From assembly GCF_003762835.1 (NCBI RefSeq), contig NZ_RJWA01000007.1, positions 248,001 to 312,000 of the forward strand: a DNA stretch of 64,000 bases, in the 5' to 3' direction. The translations under genes and the position numbers were made by a program. The stretch is from Micromonospora sp. HM5-17. GTDB taxonomy: Bacteria; Actinomycetota; Actinomycetes; Mycobacteriales; Micromonosporaceae. Below the pieces are notes generated by a model. It searched no databases, had not been told where the DNA came from, and saw only the letters and a list, made by a program, of their open reading frames with translations. Positions 58,459-64,000 of the stretch are shown here, in pieces (the stretch's first letter is position 1; each line of letters starts with the position of its first letter).

Positions 58459-59277
58459 ATGGCATTGTCGGATCGCGAACCGGTTCAGGGATGGGCGGCC
58501 GTGCCGCCGGGGCCGTCGGCAGGATCGGGGCCCGCGGCTGCCGGCGCCCCGCTGGTGGTGCGCTGCTTCGGTGGGTTTCACCTCGAGATTCCGGGGCGGC
58601 GGCTGGACTGGGCGTCGGTGCGGCCGCGGGTCCGCGCGCTGCTGCGCTTCCTGGCCGCGCACGGTGGCCGGCCGGTGCACCGCGAGATCATCCTGGCGGC
58701 GCTCTGGCCGGAGTTACCGCTGCGGTCCGGCGTCCGGAACCTGCACGTGGGCGTCTCCATGCTCCGGGCGTTCCTCGAACCCGGGCTGCGGCGCGGTGAG
58801 TCCCGGTTCGTGCGGCGGGACGGCGAGTCCTACCTGCTCGCCCTGCCGCCCTCCGCGTACTGCGACGTGCGGTCGTTCGAGGAGGCGGTCGCGACGTGGC
58901 GGCGCGCCGTCTGCACGGGGGATCGGGCGGTGGCGGTGGCGGCGCTGCGGGACGCGCTCGACCAGTACGGCGGTGACCTGCTGCCGGAGGATGGGCCGGC
59001 GGAGTGGGTGGTGCCCGAGCGTGACCGTTACCGGACGCTGGCGGCGGAGTCGGCGGCGACGCTCGCCGCGCTCGAACTGGAGGCGGGCCGGCTCACGGCG
59101 GCGGTGACGGCGGCGCGGCGTGGACTGGAGCTCGACGGGTTCCGGGACGATGCGTGGCGGGTGCTGGCCGAGGCGCAGCAGCGTTCCGGTGACACGGCGG
59201 CGTACGCGCGGACCCGCCGCGCGTACGCCCGGATGCTGCGCACGCTCGGGGTCGACGAACCGGCCCGGGTGGCGTGA
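58459..59277 (+). CDS. SARP-like regulator with BTAD
   Basis: Encodes 272 aa from ATG 58459 with AGGAG 7 bases upstream. After a Gly/Pro-rich N-terminus come a winged-helix domain (LVVRCFGGFHLEIPGRRLDW, ILAALWPELPLRSGVRNLHVGVSMLRAFL) and an activation domain (LRDALDQYGGDLLPEDGPAEWV, RTRRAYARMLRTLGVDEP). It stops 6 bases before the convergent zinc-ribbon gene of the eCIS operon. It is smaller than AfsR-type proteins and probably acts with the LAL regulator on the eCIS genes. Confidence 0.88.
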   Translation: MALSDREPVQGWAAVPPGPSAGSGPAAAGAPLVVRCFGGFHLEIPGRRLDWASVRPRVRALLRFLAAHGGRPVHREIILAALWPELPLRSGVRNLHVGVSMLRAFLEPGLRRGESRFVRRDGESYLLALPPSAYCDVRSFEEAVATWRRAVCTGDRAVAVAALRDALDQYGGDLLPEDGPAEWVVPERDRYRTLAAESAATLAALELEAGRLTAAVTAARRGLELDGFRDDAWRVLAEAQQRSGDTAAYARTRRAYARMLRTLGVDEPARVA

Positions 59278-59283
59278 GAGCGG

Positions 59284-60441
59284 TCAGGGGCGGCGGAAGA
59301 TCTCGATCTCGCCGATCGCCGTACGGCGCCCGGGCCCGCTGCCGTAGCTGTCCACGACGGTCAACCGGATCCTCACCACGTCCGCGACGACGTGGCGGAA
59401 GGTCTGTGGGCCGGCGCGGTCGGCGAGCCGCAGGGTCGTCCGCTCCGTGCCGGACCGGCTGGTCCAGAAGGTCAGTTCCAGCTCTGCCGGCCGGGCCTGG
59501 CGCAGGAACGCGTCCTGCTGCGCCGACACGCCGGTGTGGATGATCAGGTCGAGCAGCCGGAACGGGGTGGCGAAGGTGAGCTCGACGTACTCGCCGCGCC
59601 CGGCGCCGTCGGTGTCCGGAGCCCAGTAGCTGTTGCTGAGCCCGTCCGCGACCGACTCGGCCGGGTGGTTCCGTGCCTGGCTCGACGCGTGTACCGAGGT
59701 GGGGCTGACCGGTTGCGGGGTGGCGAGCCGGTCCCGTACCGCGTCGTCGACCCGGGAACCGAGCCGGAGGACGCCGTAGCCGAGGCCGGCGAGCAGGGCG
59801 GCGACGAGCAGCACGGTGGCGATCCGGTGCAGCACTCCCCAGCCGCCGGTGCGGCGCCGGAGCAGCCATCGTGCCCCGCGCCGCAGCGCCCGCCAGCACC
59901 GGCGCCACCACGACAGCCGGACCGCCGGGGCGGCCGAGGCGGCGTCGAGGGGCGTGCCGCATCGCCGGCAGAATCTCCGGTCCCGGGAGTTGCGGGTCGC
60001 GCAGACCGGGCAGACGAGGTCGCCGGGATGCTGATCCGCCGTGGGCGGACGCTGTCGTACCACGGGGCGGCGCGCCTGGGGCCGCGCGGGCTGGACGGCC
60101 TCCACCGGTCCCGCCGCCGGGACCTCCGTGATCTCCGACCAGGTCGGATGGGCGGGTGCCGGGTCGGGGGTGACCGCCACCTCCCCGGGGCGGTCGGTCG
60201 TCGCCTCCGCCCGCTCGCCGGTGGCGCCCGTCTCGGGCGCCGCCGGGTGGACCGCCCCGATCCCCGGCTCGGCGGGGCGGGGCTCCGGTACGACGGTCGA
60301 CGGTGGCGCGGGACGGGTCGGGGGCGCCGGCCGGGTGGGCGGGGGAGGATCCTCGGACTGTTCCCAGCCGAGGAAGGATCCGCAGACCGCGCAGAAGGTG
60401 CCGTCGGGTTCGGCCGGGGTGCATCGCTCACAGCGCGGCAT
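59284..60441 (-). CDS. Zinc-ribbon membrane protein with discoidin-like domain
   Basis: Encodes 385 aa from ATG 60441 (MPRCERC), overlapping the preceding tail-protein gene by 14 bases; ATG 60462 is also possible. Two zinc ribbons are visible, CERC-CAVC at the N-terminus and CPVC-CRRC near 150, separated by a Pro-rich linker. One transmembrane helix (IATVLLVAALLAGLGYGVL) follows, then a beta-rich F5/8C-like domain (VHASSQARNHPAESVADGLS, GRGEYVELTFATPFRLLDLI, IGEIEIFRRP), similar to the NADase-type glycan-binding domain described in actinomycetes. It may link the injection apparatus to the membrane or wall; this role is inferred from operon context. Confidence 0.85.
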   Translation of the reverse strand: MPRCERCTPAEPDGTFCAVCGSFLGWEQSEDPPPPTRPAPPTRPAPPSTVVPEPRPAEPGIGAVHPAAPETGATGERAEATTDRPGEVAVTPDPAPAHPTWSEITEVPAAGPVEAVQPARPQARRPVVRQRPPTADQHPGDLVCPVCATRNSRDRRFCRRCGTPLDAASAAPAVRLSWWRRCWRALRRGARWLLRRRTGGWGVLHRIATVLLVAALLAGLGYGVLRLGSRVDDAVRDRLATPQPVSPTSVHASSQARNHPAESVADGLSNSYWAPDTDGAGRGEYVELTFATPFRLLDLIIHTGVSAQQDAFLRQARPAELELTFWTSRSGTERTTLRLADRAGPQTFRHVVADVVRIRLTVVDSYGSGPGRRTAIGEIEIFRRP

Positions 60442-61003
60442 CGTCGTCCCCCGGTGCCTCATGGTCGTCGACGATGACCCGGACCGTGCACGGCACGTGC
60501 GCCGGCCGGTTCGCCTCCACCAGCTCCCGGAGCCGGGCCAGCGGTACCCGATCGGGTTCGGACACCCGCACCGTGACCGTCAGGGCGAGCTCCTCGGTGC
60601 CCGGAAGCGGTCCGCCCGGGGTCGACGACCAGGCGGTACCGCCGTTCTCGGTGATCTCCGGCCGCACCCCGAACACCGTCCGCACCTGCTCCGCCAAACC
60701 GCGTGCCGTGCCGCGGGCCCGGTGCAGCGCCACCGCGTGGGCGACCGCCTCGCGGCGCTGCGGCAGCGTCCATCCCGGCGCCGTCTCGGCCGCCAGCCAA
60801 CCGGCGAGCCAGTCGACGAAGTCGGCCGGGGCGAGCCGGGGGTCCAGGTAGGCGGCGAAATTGTCCAGGGTCGCGTGTACCGGGGCCAGCACCTCGTCGA
60901 AGGCGGCGAGCAGTCGTCCGGCGAACTCGTCGGTGCCGTAGATGGCCGGCAGCCGGCGGTGAAGCGGATGCGGTGTGCCGAGGCCCGGCACCGCGCCACG
61001 CAT
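60428..61003 (-). CDS. Phage tail protein I-like (gpI) baseplate component
   Basis: Encodes 191 aa from ATG 61003. It matches TIGR02242-type tail proteins of contractile injection systems (LPAIYGTDEFAGRLLAAFDE, YLDPRLAPADFVDWLAGWLAAE, RGTARGLAEQVRTVFGV, RVIVDDHEAPG). In the Photorhabdus/Serratia-type particles this position corresponds to Afp12, a baseplate wedge protein. It lies 30 bases after the gpJ-like gene and overlaps the zinc-ribbon gene. Confidence 0.9.
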   Translation of the reverse strand: MRGAVPGLGTPHPLHRRLPAIYGTDEFAGRLLAAFDEVLAPVHATLDNFAAYLDPRLAPADFVDWLAGWLAAETAPGWTLPQRREAVAHAVALHRARGTARGLAEQVRTVFGVRPEITENGGTAWSSTPGGPLPGTEELALTVTVRVSEPDRVPLARLRELVEANRPAHVPCTVRVIVDDHEAPGDDDAAL

Positions 61004-61033
61004 GGGACTCTCCTTCCTCCGGCCGTGCCGGCC

Positions 61034-62983
61034 TCAGCGTTCCTCCACCCGGACCTGGTGCTCGTAGGAGAAGACCAGCGCGTGCCGGTCGAGCTCGATC
61101 CGGGCGGTCGCCGCGCCACGCCGCCCGGTGATCGGATCGGCGGGGAAGAGCAGCACCTCCTCCACGAGCGCGACACCGGGCAGCTGCTGCAGCACCCCGA
61201 AGAGCTCACCGGACTGCACCGGCCGGCCGAACGGCCAGCCCGACCCGTCCGGGCCGCCCCGCAGGGGGTTGAGGTAGGCGTACAGCGCGTCGAGCGCGGC
61301 GGTCCGGACCCGCTCGAGCGCCGCCCCGGGCCGGGCGGTCAGCCGGGCCGCCACGGTGACGCCCTGGTAGAAGGGGGGTTCCACGACCAGCCGTACCCCG
61401 ATGGGGCGGCGGGCGTCCAGGTACGCGGCGATGGTCGCGAGCATGTCGTCGGGCGGAATCAGCTGTTCGAAGCGGAGCCGGTCGCCCGCGTCCGCGACCG
61501 CCCCGGGTACGACGAGGACGCGTACCCCGCCGGGATCGGCGCCGTCTCCGGCGGGCAGGCAGCGGATCCGGGCGGCGGCCGGCACCGCCTGCGTGGCGAG
61601 CAGTTCGTAGTCGCGGGCCGTGACCGCCCGGTCCTGGGCCCGCAACTGCACCGGTCCGCGCTGCCGGGCGCTCTCCACCGACTCGCCGTCCACCCCGCCG
61701 CTGGCGGCCTCCCGGTTCTCCACCCGACTCACGTACGGCACCGAGCTGCGCAGCATCGAGATGGCGCCCCGGGCCACGTTTCCGCGGCGTCCGCCGCCGG
61801 TGCGGTACCGGCGGACCCGCAGCCGGGCGCCGTTGGGCGGGACGGCGCCGTATCGGCGCAGCGAACCGTCGGGCTCGCGGACCGCCGGCGCGAACGCCAC
61901 CTCGCCGGTGGTCCGGTCCACCGTCACACACCGGTCGTTCGGTCCGGTGGCGCCGAACGCGTCCACCTCGACCCACTCCTGCCAGCCGGTGCCGTCGGAG
62001 ACCTCGACCACGAACGGCTCGTCGTCGGGTATCACCGGGGGACGGGCGACCCGGAACCGTTGTCCCGGTACCCCCTCGGACTCGCCGAGGAGCTCGCCGG
62101 TCACCGTCTCGGCGTGCACCGCGGCGACCGTACCGCCGATGGTGAACGCCGACGCGGCGCGGATCGTCGGTGACGCCGAGTAGAACGGTTGGCCGGGCTC
62201 CGGAGCGACCAGCCGGCACCGCAGCCAGCCGGCCCGCTGCCCGCCGACGGTGGAGGTGGTGTGGCTGGCCGGGACGTGGAGCACCACGTCGCCGGGCCGG
62301 TTGAGCCCGCCGGTGGCGTCGCTGTCGACCTCGCACGCGGTCCAGCCGGCACCGTCCCACGCCTCCCAGCGCAGCGGCGGCTGCCGGGGGTCGACCCCGA
62401 TCCCCTCCACCCGGCTCTCCAGCCGCAGCACCACCGCACAGGACGGGACGGCCGTGTCCAGGCCGAACAGCAGGGCGTCACCCACCGTCGGGGTGGCGGA
62501 GAAGCAGGCGACGTCCCGGCCGCCCCGCAGCTGGTCGGTGCGGTCGGCCGCCGGGCCGTGGGCGGGATGGACGCGCAGGTGGGCCAGCTCGCACGGCACG
62601 ATCGCCAGATCGGTGACGGTGGCGAAGACGATGGCCTCCTCCGTCTCGGTACGGACCGTGCCCGCCTCGGTCCCGGCGCGCAACAGCACCGTCTCGGCCT
62701 GCGGGGCGGCCAGCCAGAACGTCAGGTCGGCCCGGGCCGCGGTCGGTGGGAGGAGCCGGACGCCGATCAGGTCGAGAAAGGCGAGGTAGTTCTTCTCCGG
62801 GACCCGGTTCAGCCGGTACAGCAGCTCGTCGGTCATCTGGGCGAACGCCTCGATGAGCGTGACCCCCGGGTCGGACACGTTGTGGTCGGTCCACTCCGGG
62901 CAGCGCTGCTGGATGAAGCGTTTGGCGTCGTCGACGAGATCCTGGAAGCGCCGGTCGTCGAGGTTGGGTGCGGGAAGGGCCAT
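61034..62983 (-). CDS. Baseplate assembly protein J-like (gpJ), eCIS wedge
   Basis: Encodes 649 aa from ATG 62983, overlapping the stop of the gp25-like gene by one base (TGATG). Family marks include LDDRRFQDLVDDAKRFI, WTDHNVSDPGVTLIEAFAQM, RLNRVPEKNYLAFLDLIGV and the C-terminal YLNPLRGGPDGSGWPFGRPV. This fits the putative baseplate assembly protein family (TIGR02243) of actinobacterial and Afp/PVC-like injection systems, the equivalent of Afp11. Length fits the family. Confidence 0.92.
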   Translation of the reverse strand: MALPAPNLDDRRFQDLVDDAKRFIQQRCPEWTDHNVSDPGVTLIEAFAQMTDELLYRLNRVPEKNYLAFLDLIGVRLLPPTAARADLTFWLAAPQAETVLLRAGTEAGTVRTETEEAIVFATVTDLAIVPCELAHLRVHPAHGPAADRTDQLRGGRDVACFSATPTVGDALLFGLDTAVPSCAVVLRLESRVEGIGVDPRQPPLRWEAWDGAGWTACEVDSDATGGLNRPGDVVLHVPASHTTSTVGGQRAGWLRCRLVAPEPGQPFYSASPTIRAASAFTIGGTVAAVHAETVTGELLGESEGVPGQRFRVARPPVIPDDEPFVVEVSDGTGWQEWVEVDAFGATGPNDRCVTVDRTTGEVAFAPAVREPDGSLRRYGAVPPNGARLRVRRYRTGGGRRGNVARGAISMLRSSVPYVSRVENREAASGGVDGESVESARQRGPVQLRAQDRAVTARDYELLATQAVPAAARIRCLPAGDGADPGGVRVLVVPGAVADAGDRLRFEQLIPPDDMLATIAAYLDARRPIGVRLVVEPPFYQGVTVAARLTARPGAALERVRTAALDALYAYLNPLRGGPDGSGWPFGRPVQSGELFGVLQQLPGVALVEEVLLFPADPITGRRGAATARIELDRHALVFSYEHQVRVEER

Positions 62984-63405
62984 CAGGATGTCGCCTCCGC
63001 CTCGGGCCCGTCGTGGGACGGGATCACGTAGAACGGGAAGACCAGGTTGCGGGGATCGTTGGTGCCCCGGATCAGGTAGCGGATGTCGATGTAGAGGGTC
63101 CCGGCGTCCACCTCGTCGAAGCCCACCAGGACGTCGGTGACCTCGATGCGCGGTTCCCACCGGTCGAGTGCGGCCCGTACCTCGAAGGCGATCTGTCCGG
63201 CGGTGTTCTCGTCCGCGGGGGCGAAGACGTAGTCGTGGATCCCGCAGCCGAACTCGGGGCGCATCGGTCGCTCGCCGGGGGCGGTGCCGAGGATCAGCCG
63301 GATCGCCTCGACGATCTCCCGCTCCCGGTTGACCAGGGCGATGCCGCCGTTGGCGTTCACCCGGAGCGGGAACGCCCAGCCGGCGCCGATGAACTGCTCT
63401 GCCAC
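62983..63405 (-). CDS. gp25/GPW-like baseplate wedge protein
   Basis: Encodes 140 aa from ATG 63405, 4 bases after the PAAR gene stop. The gp25 fold is recognisable (LVNREREIVEAIRLILGTAPGERPMRPEFGCGI, then DRWEPRIEVTDV, and IDIRYLIRGTNDPRNLVFPFYV). It is the Afp9-type baseplate protein that joins wedge to sheath initiation. Translation is coupled to the gpJ-like gene by the shared TGATG. Confidence 0.93.
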   Translation of the reverse strand: MAEQFIGAGWAFPLRVNANGGIALVNREREIVEAIRLILGTAPGERPMRPEFGCGIHDYVFAPADENTAGQIAFEVRAALDRWEPRIEVTDVLVGFDEVDAGTLYIDIRYLIRGTNDPRNLVFPFYVIPSHDGPEAEATS

Positions 63406-63409
63406 CGGC

Positions 63410-63754
63410 TCAGCCTCCGATGAGGACGGTGGTGGCGCCGGTCAGGATCGTCGCCGAGCAGGTGGTGCGGTCGCCCACCCGGGCGGCGGGAAAGCCGCCG
63501 ATCAGCACCTGGCCGCGCGTCGACGGTGGGCCGGGCAGCACGACGTTGCCCGGGCCGAGCGCCAGGTGCGGTGGCGGGACCGGGCAGGTGCAGATCGTCC
63601 CGACCACCGCGGCGGGCAGACCGCCGATGAGGACGCTGCGCACGCCGAGCGCCGGTGCGCCACCGGGTACGGGCGCGCCCCCGCCGGGCGGACCGACGGT
63701 GCCGGTGGGTGTGCCGTGGCCGACGCGGTCTCCGATCCGGGCTGCTGGTGGCAT
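63410..63754 (-). CDS. PAAR-domain spike tip protein
   Basis: Encodes 114 aa. The PAAR fold shows PAARIGDRVGHGTPTG at the start and repeated VLIGGLPAAVVG, VLIGGFPAARVGDRT blocks with CTCP and TTCSA Cys/His positions for the metal site. It caps the spike of contractile injection systems (Afp10 role). It lies between the gp25-like gene and the gpV-like gene, the usual order of these clusters. Confidence 0.93.
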   Translation of the reverse strand: MPPAARIGDRVGHGTPTGTVGPPGGGAPVPGGAPALGVRSVLIGGLPAAVVGTICTCPVPPPHLALGPGNVVLPGPPSTRGQVLIGGFPAARVGDRTTCSATILTGATTVLIGG

Positions 63755-63840
63755 CGCGCCTCTCCTTCCCCTCCCTCGCCGGGTCCGGCGGACCCACCCG
63801 GCGTGTGGTGCCGCCCGGTCGGTGCGGGCGGCGCGCGTGT

Positions 63841-64000
63841 TCAGTTGATCCGTACGACGGTGCCGGTGATGGCGACGCTGCCGCCGGTGAGTTTCAGCTC
63901 GCCGGGGCCGGCGTCGACCGACACGCCCCTGCCGCGGACCGTGACCGGCCCGCCCGACTCGACCCGGACACCTCCGGTGCCGCCGACGGTCACCTCGGTC
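63841..64000 (-). CDS. gpV/VgrG-like spike protein, cut by window edge
   Basis: The last 52 codons before the stop at 63841-63843 read as alternating beta-strands (TEVTVGGTGGVRVESGGPVT and then VSVDAGPGELKLTGGSV, ending VVRIN), the repetitive end of VgrG/phage baseplate assembly protein V. It would be the trimeric spike beneath the PAAR tip (Afp8 role). The start lies beyond the window. An 86-base gap separates it from the PAAR gene. Confidence 0.75.
   Translation of the reverse strand, partial: TEVTVGGTGGVRVESGGPVTVRGRGVSVDAGPGELKLTGGSVAITGTVVRIN

Noticed and set aside
55606-58680. 1,024-codon minus-strand frame over the LAL regulator
   Set aside because: The plus strand has Walker and LuxR motifs.
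60428-64000. Prophage tail module
   Set aside because: Only baseplate and spike genes of eCIS type are present with LAL/SARP regulators, and no integrase, capsid or lysis gene is visible; cannot be fully excluded beyond the edge.

Overview
The window is very GC-rich, with frequent GTG starts, several apparently leaderless genes, many SARP/AfsR-type regulators and a large set of secreted hydrolases. This points to a filamentous actinomycete; Micromonosporaceae is my best guess, by inference only. I saw no tRNA, rRNA, CRISPR array or intact transposase.

Region 1 (about 1-32.4 kb) is a secretome island. It holds two GH43-type or beta-helix style carbohydrate-active modules (a GH43 enzyme cut by the left edge, and two right-handed parallel beta-helix proteins), a CE15 glucuronoyl esterase with a CBM2, and a subtilisin with three P domains. 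Interleaved are three giant RHS/YD-repeat proteins of about 2,080-2,105 aa, all with signal peptides. The three RHS proteins share one chassis but end in different C-terminal tips. Two tips carry a related HExxH-xxQ zinc-peptidase-like domain; the third is lysine-rich with a hydrophobic segment. The middle RHS gene is followed after 5 nt by a small secreted protein, a candidate immunity or inhibitor partner. Strong hairpin terminators separate most of these genes.

Region 2 (32.5-39.6 kb) is a block of three SARP regulators: two large AfsR-like proteins (SARP, NB-ARC, TPR) and one short SARP. No biosynthetic cluster is visible beside them.

Region 3 (40-54.3 kb) is a string of small regulator-target modules: a TetR divergent from a DUF885-like protein across a perfect operator; a SnoaL-tailed ECF sigma factor followed by a double-SnoaL protein, with the same promoter-like element upstream of both; HxlR with FrnE; TetR with an FAD monooxygenase; and PadR with a GyrI-like protein. 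A secreted GH43/CBM13 exo-galactanase lies among them. Two gene remnants (START-domain tail, M14 carboxypeptidase tail) suggest past deletions.

Region 4 (55.2-64 kb) is the edge of a contractile-injection-system (phage-tail-like, eCIS) locus. It contains a large LuxR-type (LAL) regulator and a BTAD/SARP regulator, facing a minus-strand operon that reads gpV/VgrG-like tail (cut by the right edge), PAAR spike tip, gp25-like, gpJ-like baseplate, gpI-like tail protein, then a zinc-ribbon membrane protein with a discoidin-like domain. The sheath, tube and effector genes would lie beyond the right edge.
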